Shown one piece after another: positions 43,623 to 52,943 of a stretch of DNA of 64,000 nucleotides. The stretch is from Gemmatirosa kalamazoonensis (lineage in GTDB: Bacteria; Gemmatimonadota; Gemmatimonadetes; Gemmatimonadales; Gemmatimonadaceae), in assembly GCF_000522985.1 (NCBI RefSeq), contig NZ_CP007130.1, positions 434,001 to 498,000 of the forward strand, read 5' to 3'. Both the position numbers and the translations under genes were made by a program. Below the pieces are notes generated by a model. That model ran no database searches. It was given only the letters and a program-made list of their open reading frames with translations, and had not been told where the DNA came from. Every line of letters begins with the position of its first letter. Position 1 is the stretch's first letter.

Positions 43623-46096
43623 GGCCGCACCGCGGGCAGGAACCGCTCGACGGCGCGGAGGAACTCGTCGACGTCGAGCGGCTTCGTGAGATAGGCGTCG
43701 GCGCCCGACGCGCGCAGCCGCTCCAGCGACGCCGGCGTCGCGTCGGCGCTCACCACGATCACCGGGATCGACGCCGTGCGCGGATCGGCGCGCAGCCGGC
43801 GCAGCACCTCGTCGCCGGGGATGTCGGGCAGATGCAGGTCGAGCAGCACGACGTCGGGCACGTACTCGCGCGCGAGCGCGACGCCGAGCTGTCCCTGCAG
43901 CGCGGGGATCGTGCGCCAGCCGGGACGCGACAGCAGGATCGTCTCGACGAGGCTCAGGTTCGCGAGGTTGTCCTCGACGTAGAGCAGCGTCGCCTCGCGA
44001 TGCGGCGCCTGCACGACCGCGTGCCCGCCGGTCTCGTCGAACGTGCGCATCGGATCGGCGGCGACGGCGAGGTCGACGCGGAACACGCTGCCCTCCGGCC
44101 CCGTGGACTCGAGCGCGAGCCCGCCGCCCATCGCCTCGCACAGCCGCTTCGACAGCGCGAGCCCGAGCCCGGTCCCCTCGATCTCCGTCTGCTCGGCGCC
44201 GAGCCGCGCGAACGGCGTGAAGAGCTGGTCGACACGGTCGGTGGGAATGCCGCTGCCGCCGTCCTCCACGCGCACCGCCCACCGCCCGTCATCGCGCGCC
44301 GCGACGATGCGCACGTGGCCGCCGCGTCGGTTGTACTTGATCGCGTTCGACAGGAGGTTGAGCAGCACCTGCGCGAGCCGCTGGCGATCGGCCTGCGCCC
44401 ACGCGCCGTCGGGCCAGCGTCCCTCGCGCAGCTCCACGCCGCACTGCTGCGCCAGCGGCCGCACGAGCCCGAGCACCTCGCCGAGCACCGGGCCTAACGC
44501 GACCGGCTCCAGCGAGAACCGCTCGCGTCCGGCCTCGATGCGCGAGATCTCGAGCACCTCGTTGATGAGGCTCAGCAGGTGGCGCCCCGCCTTCAGGATG
44601 TGCTGTACCGACTTCGCCTGCGTCGGGGGCAGCTCGTTGCGCGCGAGCAGCTGGCCGAAGCCGAGGATGGAGTTCATCGGCGTGCGCAGCTCGTGGCTCA
44701 TGCGCGACAGGAACTCGCTCTTCGCGCGGTTCGCGCGCTCGGCTTCCTCCTTCGCGCGCGCGAGCGCCTCCTCGGCCTGCGTGCGCTCGGTGATGTCGCG
44801 GGCGAACGCGATGGCGCCCTCCGCGAACGAGTCGGGCGCGAGCGTGCGTCCCATGTACTCGAACACGCGCCAGCTCCCGTCCTTGTGGCGCACGCGTGCC
44901 GGCACCGTGATCACCTGGCCGGGATGCTCGGCCACCCATCGCAGCGCGTCGACGAGCTTCTGCGCGTCGTCGGGATGTGTCATGTCGGGCGGGCGGAAGC
45001 CGAGCACCTCCTCCGGCTTGTAGCCGAGCATCCGCTCCGCCGACGGGCCGACGTAGGTGAGCGCGCCCGTCGGGTCGCAGATCATCACCCAGTCGCTCGT
45101 GTTCTCGATGATGCGACGGAAGTGCTCCTCGCGCTCGCTCAGCGCACGCTCGGCTTCCTTGCGTTCGGCGATCTCCTCGGCCAGCGCGGCATTGCTCGCC
45201 GCCAGCTCCGCGGTGCGCTCGGCGACGCGGCGCTCCAGCTCCTCGTACGCGCGGCGCAGCGCGGCCTCGGCGGCCTTGCGGTCGTTGATGCCGCGCGCCA
45301 TGGCGAGGATGCGGTCGACGCCGCGGATGGTGACGCGGCGCAGCGTCATCTCCGACCACACCGGGCTGCCGTCCTTGTGCCGCGACAGCCACTCGAAGCG
45401 CTGCGGCTCGCCGGCGAGCGCGCGGGTCGCGTAGCCCCACGCGCGCTCGGTCGTGTAGCCCGCGTCGGCGTCGGTCAGGCCCTCGAGGCCGATCGTCTTC
45501 AACTCGTCCGCGGAGTAGCCCATCAGCTCGCACGCGGCCTCGTTCACCTCGAGCACCGCGCCGGTGGTCATGTCGTGCAGGAACATCGCGTCCGACGCGC
45601 CCTGGAAGATCGCGCGGTAGCTCTCCTCGGACGCGCGCAGCGCGAGCTCGGTGCCGCGCCGCTCGGTGACGTCGAGCGACGTGCCGATGACGCGGGTGAG
45701 CGCGCCGTCGGGGCCGGGTACGAGCTTGCCGCGCGCCTGCAGCAGCCGCACCTCGCCGTCCGGGCGCACGATGCGGAAGTCCACGGTAACCGGCTCGCCC
45801 GCGGCCAGCTCCGACATCGCCGCGTCGATGGTCGCCCGGTCGTCGGGGTGCACCATCGCCATGAATTCCGAGTGCGTGCGCGGCGCGGTCGTCTCGTCGA
45901 CGCCGTGGATGCGCCGCAGCTCGCGCGACCACCGGATGCCGTCGGTCGCGAGGTCGATCTCCCAGCTCCCGAGCCCCGCGATCTGCTCCAGCAGGTCCAT
46001 CTGCTGCTCGCGCTCGCGCAGCTTCTGTTCGGCGCCGCGGCCGTCGGACGGCGGGTCGTACGTGGGGGCGGACGGCGGAGTGTGCGGCAGCACCAT
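43619..46096 (-). CDS. Hybrid sensor histidine kinase with three PAS domains and a receiver
   Basis: The product is about 825 residues. Three PAS/PAC modules come first (WEIDLATDGIRWSRELRRIH, YRAIFQGASDAMFLHDMTTG, FRRIIENTSDWVMICDPTG), with a coiled coil between the second and third. The HisKA box is SEFLSRMSHELRTPMNSILG, and the HATPase has N, G1 and G2 boxes. The C-terminal receiver has a phospho-acceptor Asp in VVLLDLHLPD and Lys in YLTKPL. No membrane helix is seen, so it senses a cytoplasmic signal. Upstream ATG (46159) and TTG (46183) starts are possible; none has a good ribosome site. It overlaps the propeller cytochrome by GTGA. Confidence 0.85.
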   Translation of the reverse strand: MVLPHTPPSAPTYDPPSDGRGAEQKLREREQQMDLLEQIAGLGSWEIDLATDGIRWSRELRRIHGVDETTAPRTHSEFMAMVHPDDRATIDAAMSELAAGEPVTVDFRIVRPDGEVRLLQARGKLVPGPDGALTRVIGTSLDVTERRGTELALRASEESYRAIFQGASDAMFLHDMTTGAVLEVNEAACELMGYSADELKTIGLEGLTDADAGYTTERAWGYATRALAGEPQRFEWLSRHKDGSPVWSEMTLRRVTIRGVDRILAMARGINDRKAAEAALRRAYEELERRVAERTAELAASNAALAEEIAERKEAERALSEREEHFRRIIENTSDWVMICDPTGALTYVGPSAERMLGYKPEEVLGFRPPDMTHPDDAQKLVDALRWVAEHPGQVITVPARVRHKDGSWRVFEYMGRTLAPDSFAEGAIAFARDITERTQAEEALARAKEEAERANRAKSEFLSRMSHELRTPMNSILGFGQLLARNELPPTQAKSVQHILKAGRHLLSLINEVLEISRIEAGRERFSLEPVALGPVLGEVLGLVRPLAQQCGVELREGRWPDGAWAQADRQRLAQVLLNLLSNAIKYNRRGGHVRIVAARDDGRWAVRVEDGGSGIPTDRVDQLFTPFARLGAEQTEIEGTGLGLALSKRLCEAMGGGLALESTGPEGSVFRVDLAVAADPMRTFDETGGHAVVQAPHREATLLYVEDNLANLSLVETILLSRPGWRTIPALQGQLGVALAREYVPDVVLLDLHLPDIPGDEVLRRLRADPRTASIPVIVVSADATPASLERLRASGADAYLTKPLDVDEFLRAVERFLPAVRP

Positions 46097-46202
46097 GACG
46101 AGCGGGGGGCTCTGGAGGTCGGGGCGACGGGGGCCTCCCGGAGAGGCGCCCGACAACATGCGGCCGGGGCACGCCCCCCGCAAAGCCGATCTCCACGCGA
46201 AC

Positions 46203-46235
46203 GGCCGGCGACCCCCGTGACGGGGACCGCCGGCC
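46203..46235. terminator. Strong hairpin after cysK
   Basis: GGCCGGCG and CGCCGGCC enclose CCCCG-TGA-CGGGG, giving a long nearly continuous stem. It lies 27 bases beyond the stop of the cysteine synthase gene on that strand and before the histidine kinase start, so it is placed as a terminator. Confidence 0.6.
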
Positions 46236-46261
46236 GGATGCGGGCGCTGCCTAACGCGCGC

Positions 46262-47392
46262 CTAGCGCGGCGCGGTGGCCGGCGCGGGCGGTGCCACGCC
46301 GGCGCCGGGCGGCGCGGCGACGGGCGCCGGCGGGGCGGGCATGGTCGGCACGAAGTCGGCGTACATCGGCGTCGACGCCAGCACCGCGCGCTCGTCGTCG
46401 GTCATGTCGATGCCGATGTCGCCGAACAGCGGCGTCGTGAGGTACCGCTCGCCCGTGTCGGGGAGCATGCAGAGGATCGTCGATCCCTGCGGCGCCTCCT
46501 GCGCGACCTTCATCGCCGCGGCGAACGTGCCGCCCGCCGAGATGCCGACGAAGATCCCCTCCTCGCGCGCGAGCCGCCGGCTCCACTGCATCGCCTCCGG
46601 CGCGGGCACCGGGATCACCTGGTCGACGTGCCCGGCGCCAAGGGCGTCACCGGTGAGCTTCGGGATGAAGTCGGGGCTCCACCCCTGGATCGGGTGCGGC
46701 TTCCACGCGGGATGGCGCGATGCGCCGGAGCCGTCGGGGTTCCGCTCCTGCGCGGAGCCGCTGCCGACCATCGGCGCGTCGGCCGGCTCGGCCAGCACGA
46801 CCTTCGTCTCGGGACGCTCCTTCTCGAGCACGCGCGCGACGCCCTTCAGCGTGCCGCCGGTGCCGAAGCCCGTCACCCAGTAGTCGAGCCGCTGGCCGGC
46901 GAAGTCGTCGACGATCTCGCGCGCGGTGGTGCGCGAGTGGAAGTCGGCGTTCGCCTCGTTCTCGAACTGCCGCGTGAGGAACCAGCCGTGCGCCTGGGCG
47001 AGCTCGATCGCCTTCTTCACCATGCCGATGCCCCCCGCGGGCGCCGGCGTCAGCACGACCTTCGCGCCGAGGAAGCGCATGAGCTTCCGGCGCTCGACGC
47101 TGAACGACTCCGCCATCGTGACGACGAGCGGGTAGCCCTTCTGCGCGCACACCATGGCGAGGCCGATGCCGGTGTTGCCGCTCGTCGCCTCGATGACGGT
47201 CTGGCCCGGCTTCAACGTGCCGTCGCGCTCCGCGGCCTCGATGACGCCGAGCGCGAGACGGTCCTTCACCGAGCCGAGCGGGTTGAACGCCTCGATCTTG
47301 ACGTAGAGGTCGACCCCTGGCGGCGCGAGCTTGCTCACCTTCACCACCGGCGTGTGGCCGATGGTCTCGAGGATGTTGGCGTATCTGGTCAT
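46262..47392 (-). CDS. cysK: Cysteine synthase (O-acetylserine sulfhydrylase)-like PLP enzyme
   Basis: The product is 376 residues. The PLP lysine is in FNPLGSVKDRLALGV, followed by the substrate loop ATSGNTGIGLAMVCAQKGY and phosphate-binding GFGTGGTLKGVARVL. These are CysK/CBS-family motifs, so it should make cysteine from O-acetylserine and sulfide. The chain is longer than usual: a Pro/Ala-rich tail (MPAPPAPVAAPPGAGVAPPA) of about 25 residues follows the catalytic domain, and there is an insert with HPAWKPHPIQGW. No Sec or met genes are adjacent. Confidence 0.88.
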   Translation of the reverse strand: MTRYANILETIGHTPVVKVSKLAPPGVDLYVKIEAFNPLGSVKDRLALGVIEAAERDGTLKPGQTVIEATSGNTGIGLAMVCAQKGYPLVVTMAESFSVERRKLMRFLGAKVVLTPAPAGGIGMVKKAIELAQAHGWFLTRQFENEANADFHSRTTAREIVDDFAGQRLDYWVTGFGTGGTLKGVARVLEKERPETKVVLAEPADAPMVGSGSAQERNPDGSGASRHPAWKPHPIQGWSPDFIPKLTGDALGAGHVDQVIPVPAPEAMQWSRRLAREEGIFVGISAGGTFAAAMKVAQEAPQGSTILCMLPDTGERYLTTPLFGDIGIDMTDDERAVLASTPMYADFVPTMPAPPAPVAAPPGAGVAPPAPATAPR

Positions 47393-47538
47393 GGGCGTAC
47401 GCTGCCGGTGAAAGGAGGGACCCGGGGCCCGCCGGCGCGGCGCCGGCGGTTTCTCGCGGAGAGTATGGCCCGCGCGGGCTCGCTCGGCCAGCGTCCCTGT
47501 GAGCAGCCGCAGCGGTCTCGGCTGCGCGCCTCCCGGAC

Positions 47539-47670
47539 TCCACGTACGGGTTCGTGTGGGACTGAAGAAGGACTCAAGGAGGACTGAAGAAGGAAACACC
47601 AACAGAGCTGTTGGTCCTTCTTCAGTCCTTCTTCAGTCCTTCTTCAGTCCTCCATAAACACGTACGTGGA
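47539..47670. repeat. Palindrome with GGACTGAAGAA tandem arms, family B copy 1
   Basis: The left arm has GGACTGAAGAA-type 10-11-bp units in tandem; the right arm mirrors them as TTCTTCAGTCC three times. The tip is a small perfect hairpin CCAACAG-AG-CTGTTGG. The ends are CCACGTACG and CGTACGTGG. It fills the gap between cysK and the 3-keto-sugar locus. The same element recurs at 56018-56148. Confidence 0.8.
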
Positions 47671-47686
47671 CCCCCGCTCGGCGCGC

Positions 47687-48643
47687 CTAACGGACGGCCG
47701 GCGTCAGGACGATCTTGCGGAAGTCGACCCGCCCGTGATCGCCCTGCAGGTAGATCGGCCCCGGCTCGCCCTCGTTCGCGTCCAGCGCACCGCCGGTGGG
47801 GCCGGGGATGAGCTGGTCGGCGATGACGGTCTTGCCGTTCAGGACGACGGTGACGCGGCGGCCGACGAGCGTGATGTCGTACGTCTGCCACTCCTCGGGC
47901 GCGCGCGCCGCGTCCTCGATCGGCGCGAGGAAGCCGTAGACGCCGCCCACCTCGTCGACGTGCGGGATCGTGCGGCGCTCGCTGTCCTCGATCTGCACCT
48001 CGTAGCGGCCGCGCAGGTAGATGCCGCTGTTGCTCCCCTTCGGGTAGCGGAACTCGACGTGCAGCTTGAAGTCGTCGAACTTCCGGTTCGTGACGAGGTT
48101 CGCGCCGCCGCCGCCGTTCGTCAGCACACCGTCGGCGACGTGCCACTTGTTCTCGCCGCGCGCCGACCAGCCGGTGATGTCCTTGCCGTTGAACAGCGCG
48201 ATCGGTGTGCCCCACTTCGGCGTGGGTCGCACGAGATCGGGCGCGCGCACCGCGGTGTAGCTCATGCTCTGGCCGTCGGGCATGGTGAGCGTGCCGGTGA
48301 GCTTGTCGCCGGCGAGCGTGCCCTCGACGCGCAGGTCGCCGGTGCCGCGCTCCCACTGCGGCGGGATGGCGAAGCGCACCGTGCCGTTCGCGAACTCCAC
48401 GCGGCTCACCGGCCGCGCGCTGCCGACGATGGCCACGAAGCGGCCGACGAGCGTGCCGTTGCCGGACGGCATCACCTCGAGCCACGACGGCGCGCTGCCG
48501 TTCGGCGTGGCGAGCGTGAAGTCCCAGCGGCCGATGATCGGCGCCTCGCTGTGCTGCGCGGCGGCGTCCGTCGCTCCGCCCAGGATGGCCGCGGCGACGA
48601 GCGCGACGAACGGCAGCGTGCGACGTGCGAACGAGGATGACAT
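47687..48643 (-). CDS. DUF1080 exported protein, 3-keto-glycoside hydrolase/lyase-like
   Basis: The 318-residue precursor has a signal peptide (LPFVALVAAAILGGATDAAA). An N-terminal small beta domain is followed by the DUF1080 concanavalin-like fold, with FNGKDITGWSARGENKWHVADG and the late DHGRVDFRKIVL. DUF1080 enzymes have been shown to act on 3-keto-disaccharides/glucosides. Its start is one base after the stop of a NagB-like gene, in an operon with a GMC oxidoreductase and a Gfo/Idh dehydrogenase, which fits a pathway that oxidises sugars at C3. Confidence 0.75.
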   Translation of the reverse strand: MSSSFARRTLPFVALVAAAILGGATDAAAQHSEAPIIGRWDFTLATPNGSAPSWLEVMPSGNGTLVGRFVAIVGSARPVSRVEFANGTVRFAIPPQWERGTGDLRVEGTLAGDKLTGTLTMPDGQSMSYTAVRAPDLVRPTPKWGTPIALFNGKDITGWSARGENKWHVADGVLTNGGGGANLVTNRKFDDFKLHVEFRYPKGSNSGIYLRGRYEVQIEDSERRTIPHVDEVGGVYGFLAPIEDAARAPEEWQTYDITLVGRRVTVVLNGKTVIADQLIPGPTGGALDANEGEPGPIYLQGDHGRVDFRKIVLTPAVR

Positions 48644-48644
48644 G

Positions 48645-49430
48645 TCAGATGGACTCCTCTCGGGTGAGGCCCGCCGCGGCCGCCGCGTCGGCGACGATCT
48701 CGCGCTCGGCGCACTCGTGGATCAGCGTGGCGGGCCAGGACGGGTCGTAGCGGTCGGTGCCTAACATACGCGACAGCGTGAGGCGCTTGCCGGCACCCCA
48801 CACGACCATCGACGCCGCGCGCGACGAGACGATCGTGTCCACGCCGACGCTCACGCCGTGGTGCGGCACAGCGTCGAGCGTGCCGAACGCGGGAAAGGTC
48901 TGCAGGTTGTCGCGGCGCGTCTCCTCCGAGAGCGGGATGACGCGCGTACGGCTGTCGCGCGGGCTGCCGGGCGGGTTGAACGCGACGTGCCCGTCGCTCG
49001 CGCCCGACGCGAGCAGGAAGAAGTCGATCCCTCCCGCGTCGGCGAGGCGTGCGTCGTAGGCCGCGGGATCGCGCGGATCCGGGAACCACACCGCGTCGTC
49101 GGACACGCCTAACGGCCCGGCGATCTCGTGCCGCGCGAAGTGATGGCACGACCACGGCGACTCGGCCGAGGCGTGCGCGAGCGCGTCACCCCGCGGTACG
49201 AGGTACTCGTCCATCAGTGCCAGCACGAGGTGGCCGACGTCCTGCCCCGTCTCCGCGCGCCGGCGCGCCATGGCCGAGAAGATCGGCCGCGGCGTGCGCC
49301 CCGTCGGGCAGCCGAGCACGAAGCGGCGGCCCGCCAGGCGCGCCTGCTCGATGCGCGCGAGCAGCCGCTCGCCGAGGTCCTCGCCGATCGCCTCGGGGGT
49401 CGGCAGGATGCGCAGTGGCGTGCGGCTCAC
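48645..49430 (-). CDS. Glucosamine-6-phosphate isomerase / 6-phosphogluconolactonase-like
   Basis: The product is 261 residues of the NagB/RpiA/SOL superfamily: FVLGCPTGRTPRPIF phosphate loop, LALMDEYLVP, SGASDGHVAFNPPGSPRDSRTRV and HGVSVGVDTI. These match glucosamine-6-phosphate deaminases best, although the 6-phosphogluconolactonase branch is possible. It starts with GTG, overlapping the stop of the Gfo/Idh gene (GTGA), and is one base ahead of the DUF1080 gene. In this operon it may isomerise a keto- or amino-sugar. Confidence 0.72.
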   Translation of the reverse strand: MSRTPLRILPTPEAIGEDLGERLLARIEQARLAGRRFVLGCPTGRTPRPIFSAMARRRAETGQDVGHLVLALMDEYLVPRGDALAHASAESPWSCHHFARHEIAGPLGVSDDAVWFPDPRDPAAYDARLADAGGIDFFLLASGASDGHVAFNPPGSPRDSRTRVIPLSEETRRDNLQTFPAFGTLDAVPHHGVSVGVDTIVSSRAASMVVWGAGKRLTLSRMLGTDRYDPSWPATLIHECAEREIVADAAAAAGLTREESI

Positions 49431-50538
49431 GCGAGCGCGGCCTCCGCCAGCTCCGGCTTCTTCCAGAGATCGATCGGCTTCACGATCCCCGTCGGCCGGA
49501 ACGGCATCGCGATCTTGCGGCCGAGTCCCGCGGAGGCGTAGGCGGCGTAGAGCACCTCCTGCACGACGCGCCCCGTCTCGCCGTCGGCGATCGGCGTCTC
49601 GAGCCCGCGCACGCACCGCGCGAAGTGCCGCATCTCCTGCGGGAAGCCGTAGTTCCAGTGCTCCTCGAACACGGGATACGACCAGCCCGTGGTGAGCGAC
49701 GCCTTCTCCACGGCGTAGCCGAAGCCGGCCTCGGAGTATGTCGGCAGCGCGTTGCCCATGAGCAGGTCGGCGTAGCACTGCCCCTTGTCGCCGAAGACCT
49801 CGACGGAGTCGTCCATGCCGCCGGGCTTCGTCCACGAGTTCTCCACGACGCCGACCGCGCCGCCCTCGAACTCCATGATGCACAGCGCCTCGTCGTCGCC
49901 GGCGGTGCGCGCGCCGTGCACCTGCGTGGAGAGCTGCGCGTACACGCTCTTCACCTTCGGCTTGCCGAGGAACCACCAGCAGAACGCGATCCCGTGGCAG
50001 CCGAGGTCCATGAGCGCGCCGCCGCCGGAGCGGTCCACGTCCCAGAACCAGTCGGCGTGCGGACCGTTGTGCTTCTCGCCCTGCTTCACGAGATGCACGC
50101 GTCCGAATGCGCCCTCGTCGGCCATGCGCTTCGCCTTCACGTACTTCGGCGCGAAGAACAGCTCCTCGGCGTACAGGAGCAGCACGCCCGCCTTCGCGCA
50201 CGCGTCGAGCATCGCGTCGGCCTCCTCGAGCGTGACGCAGAGCGGCTTCTCGCACACGACGTGCTTCCCCGCGGCCGCCGCGGCGACGGTGATCTCGGCG
50301 TGCAGGTAGTTCGGCGCGGTGATCGACACCAGCTCGACGTTCGGGTCGCGCAGCAGGTCGCGGTAGTCGGCGTAGTGCGCGGCGATGCCGTAGCGGCGCG
50401 CGCGAAGTCTTCCGCGTTCCCCGGCGTGGGCGACGCGACGGCGACGACCTCCGCCTCGTCGGGGATCATCTTCACCGAGCCCGCGATGCAGTCGGCCTGG
50501 AAGCGCGAGCCGACGATCCCGATACGAACACGGGACAT
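49427..50538 (-). CDS. Gfo/Idh/MocA-family oxidoreductase, frameshifted at 50396-50404
   Basis: The restored product is 369 residues. The N-terminal NAD-binding part is VRIGIVGSRFQADCIAG, then DFAR/RYGIAAHYADYR and the EKP loop KHVVCEKPL. The C-terminal sheet domain follows. The frame breaks in GCGCGCGCG; removing one CG unit gives DFARRYGIA and a single reading frame. Members oxidise or isomerise sugars via 3-keto intermediates. The start ATG at 50538 lies on the far side of hairpin C from the preceding gene. The stop overlaps the NagB-like start. Confidence 0.78.
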
Positions 50539-50567
50539 GTGGATGAGTGCTCGTGGTGAGAGTAGGT

Positions 50568-50638
50568 GCTGCGTGGCTGCGTGGCTGCGTGGCTGCGTGG
50601 GCACGTTGGGCCGTTACGCAGCCACGCAGCCACGCAGC
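50568..50638. repeat. Hairpin with 8-bp tandem arms (family C)
   Basis: The left arm has four GGCTGCGT units in tandem; the right arm has three ACGCAGCC units. A short loop with GCACGTTGGGCCGTT joins them. It sits inside the 3-keto-sugar operon, between the gluconate-dehydrogenase-3-like gene and the Gfo/Idh gene, where it could separate or tune expression of the two halves. Confidence 0.7.
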
Positions 50639-50645
50639 TCGTCGT

Positions 50646-51131
50646 TCATCCCCACGCGGGCTGCCCGGGGGCGAGATCGGTGCATCCCACCCACTTGCCG
50701 GGGATCATCGTGAACCGCAGCGCGCGCGTCATGCCGATCTCGGACGAGAAGTAGGCGCGGTTCGCCAGCTCGCGCGCGAGGTGGAACCAGTGCGCGTCGC
50801 CGGCGCGCTTCGCCTCGGCGTCGACGTCGCGAAGAATCCGCTCGCGCTCGGCCTGCGGCCGCGACGCGAAGCCGGCGTGCCGGGCGCGGAAGTCGCGCAG
50901 CCCGTCGGCCACCTTGCGCTGCGCGGCGGCGTCGTAGCAGTCGGCGAGCAGCAGGTGGATGCCGGCCTTCGCGCCCGCGGCCCTCGCGCCGGGCGACGAC
51001 GGGGTGTCGGGGAGCAGCGTGTCGGCGATCGACTCCAGCAATGCGTCGTCGTCCGCCGGCGCCGTCTCGCGCGCGCACGCGGCGACCGCGCCGCCCACCA
51101 GCGCGAGCTTGACGGCCTCTCGTCGGTTCAT
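50646..51131 (-). CDS. Gluconate 2-dehydrogenase subunit 3-like protein
   Basis: The product is 161 residues. It begins MNRREAVKLALVGGAVAACA, a twin-Arg/lipoprotein-like export signal. The rest is a helical domain with DALLESIADTLLPDT, a family signature, and ends PGKWVGCTDLAPGQPAWG. This small subunit accompanies GMC oxidoreductases that oxidise sugars in the periplasm and helps their export and folding. Its ATG overlaps the GMC stop by one base, so the two are coupled. Confidence 0.82.
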   Translation of the reverse strand: MNRREAVKLALVGGAVAACARETAPADDDALLESIADTLLPDTPSSPGARAAGAKAGIHLLLADCYDAAAQRKVADGLRDFRARHAGFASRPQAERERILRDVDAEAKRAGDAHWFHLARELANRAYFSSEIGMTRALRFTMIPGKWVGCTDLAPGQPAWG

Positions 51132-52819
51132 CACAGGGAGCGCCTCTTCATCTCGTCCACCGCGTGGTTCGCCGCGCGCGCCGTGAGCGCCATGTAGAGA
51201 ATGCTCGGACTCTGGTTGCCGGTCGACGTCATGCACGCGCCGTCGGTGACGAAGACGTTGGGTACGGCGTGGAGCTGGTTCCAGGCGTTCAGCATCGACG
51301 TCTTCGGATCACGGCCCATGCGGCAGCCGCCCATCTCGTGGATGTCGAGCCCCGGGTTCCACCGCTTGTCGTGCGTCCAGATCTTCGTCGCGCCGGCGGC
51401 GGCGAGCATCTCCTGCGACTGCGTGAACCAGTCCTTGATCATGCGCTCGTCGTTGTCGTCGTAGCCCACCGACGTGACGAGCAGCGGGATCCCCCACTGG
51501 TCCGTCTTCGACTCGTGCAGGCGCACGTGGTTGTCGAACTTCGGGATCGTCTCGCCCTGGAGGTACATGTAGATCCCCCACGGGCCGGGGTGCGTCTGGG
51601 CGTCCTTGTACGCGGCGCCCACCGTCTCCGTCGTCGGTGCGCCGCGCTCGCGGTAGCCGTCGACGAACGTCGTGTAGCCGCCGACGAAGTCGGTGTCCTG
51701 CTTGCCGAGGTTGCGGAAGTTCACGAGGATCGCCTCGGTCGGGTTGCGGCCGAAGTAGTACTTGTCCTCGAACATCCCCTCGAGCCGCCCGCCCGCCTCG
51801 GCGCGGTAGTTGTGGTGGCAGACGTAGTGGCCCAACACGCCATGGTCGTTCCCGAGCCCGTGCGGGAAGCGCGACGACGTGGAGTTCAGCAGCACCAGGT
51901 TCGTGTTCAGCGCCGACGCGTTCATGAAGATCACGCGCGCGCGGAACTCGTGCACGGCGTGCGTCTCGGCGTCGATCACGCGCACGCCCGACGCGCGACC
52001 CGTGCGCTCGTCGTACAGCACCGAGTGCACGACGGAGTGCGGCCGCACGGTGAGGTTCCCCGTCTTCGCGGCCCACGGCAGCGTCGACGCGTTGGAGCTG
52101 AAGTAGCCGCCGAACGGACAGCCGCGCATACACAGGTTGCGCGCCTGGCACGTGCCGCGCCCCTGCTGCAGGTGGATCGCCTTCGGCTGCGACAGGTGCG
52201 CCCAGCGGCCCTGGACGACGTGGCGGTCGGTGTACTTCGCAGCGAGCGCGTCGCGGAAGTGCGCCTGCGCGCAGTCGAGATCGAACGGCGGCAGGAACTC
52301 GCCGTCGGGCATCGCGTCGAGATGGTCCGCGTTGCCGCAGACGCCGATGAACTGCTCGACGTGCGAGTACCACGGCGCGACGTCGTCGTAGCCGATGGGC
52401 CAGTTCACGCCGTAGCCGAGCGTCTCCGGCGCGACGAACTCGTGGCGGCTCCACCGCTGGCACGCGCGCCCCCAGATGAGCGACTTGCCGCCGACCTGGT
52501 AGCCGCGGACCCAGTCGAACGGCCGCTCCTGCACGTACGGATGGTCGGCGTCCTTCACGAAGAAGTGCGCCGTGTCCTCGCCGTAGCCGGCGGCCTTGGA
52601 GATGAGCGGGTTCTGCTCCACGAGCTTGCGCGGCGTGGCGCCGCGATGCGGCAGCTCCCACGGCGCGAGGTTCATCGTGGGATAGTCCTTCAGGTGCGTC
52701 ACGAGGCGGCCACGCTCGAGGACGAGCGTCTTGAGGCCGTGGTCGCACAGCTCCTTCGCCGCCCAGCCGCCGGAGATGCCGGAGCCGACGACGATGGCGT
52801 CGTAGGTGGTGTCGGGCAT
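51131..52819 (-). CDS. GMC-family FAD oxidoreductase (sugar 3-dehydrogenase-like)
   Basis: The product is 562 residues. It has the FAD motif YDAIVVGSGISGGWAAKELC and GMC segments VGGKSLIWGRACQRW, CMRGCPFGGYFSSN and MNASALNTNLVLLNS. The C-terminal active site lies in NPGLDIHEMGGCRMG and TDGACMTSTGNQSPS. The best match is the gluconate-2-dehydrogenase/glucoside-3-dehydrogenase branch, whose small subunit is encoded next in the operon. Substrate is probably a sugar or glycoside. It is the first gene of the locus and is divergent from a PadR gene. Confidence 0.85.
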   Translation of the reverse strand: MPDTTYDAIVVGSGISGGWAAKELCDHGLKTLVLERGRLVTHLKDYPTMNLAPWELPHRGATPRKLVEQNPLISKAAGYGEDTAHFFVKDADHPYVQERPFDWVRGYQVGGKSLIWGRACQRWSRHEFVAPETLGYGVNWPIGYDDVAPWYSHVEQFIGVCGNADHLDAMPDGEFLPPFDLDCAQAHFRDALAAKYTDRHVVQGRWAHLSQPKAIHLQQGRGTCQARNLCMRGCPFGGYFSSNASTLPWAAKTGNLTVRPHSVVHSVLYDERTGRASGVRVIDAETHAVHEFRARVIFMNASALNTNLVLLNSTSSRFPHGLGNDHGVLGHYVCHHNYRAEAGGRLEGMFEDKYYFGRNPTEAILVNFRNLGKQDTDFVGGYTTFVDGYRERGAPTTETVGAAYKDAQTHPGPWGIYMYLQGETIPKFDNHVRLHESKTDQWGIPLLVTSVGYDDNDERMIKDWFTQSQEMLAAAGATKIWTHDKRWNPGLDIHEMGGCRMGRDPKTSMLNAWNQLHAVPNVFVTDGACMTSTGNQSPSILYMALTARAANHAVDEMKRRSL

Positions 52820-52883
52820 GGCGGCAACGTACGCGCGCGCGCGCGGAGCGGCCAGCAGGGTGCCGCGCCGTGACGAATGGCCA

Positions 52884-52927
52884 TTGACGCCCCGGACCGT
52901 GGAACCCATATATGTGGCACTTCCACA
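52884..52927 (+). promoter_or_regulatory. Promoter and dyad upstream of the second padR gene
   Basis: TTGACG at 52884-52889 and CATATA at 52907-52912 are spaced by 17 bases. A dyad TGTGG-N5-CCACA (52913-52927) overlaps the start region and is a candidate PadR operator. Confidence 0.55.
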
Positions 52928-52943
52928 CAACGAGGTCGTCGCG

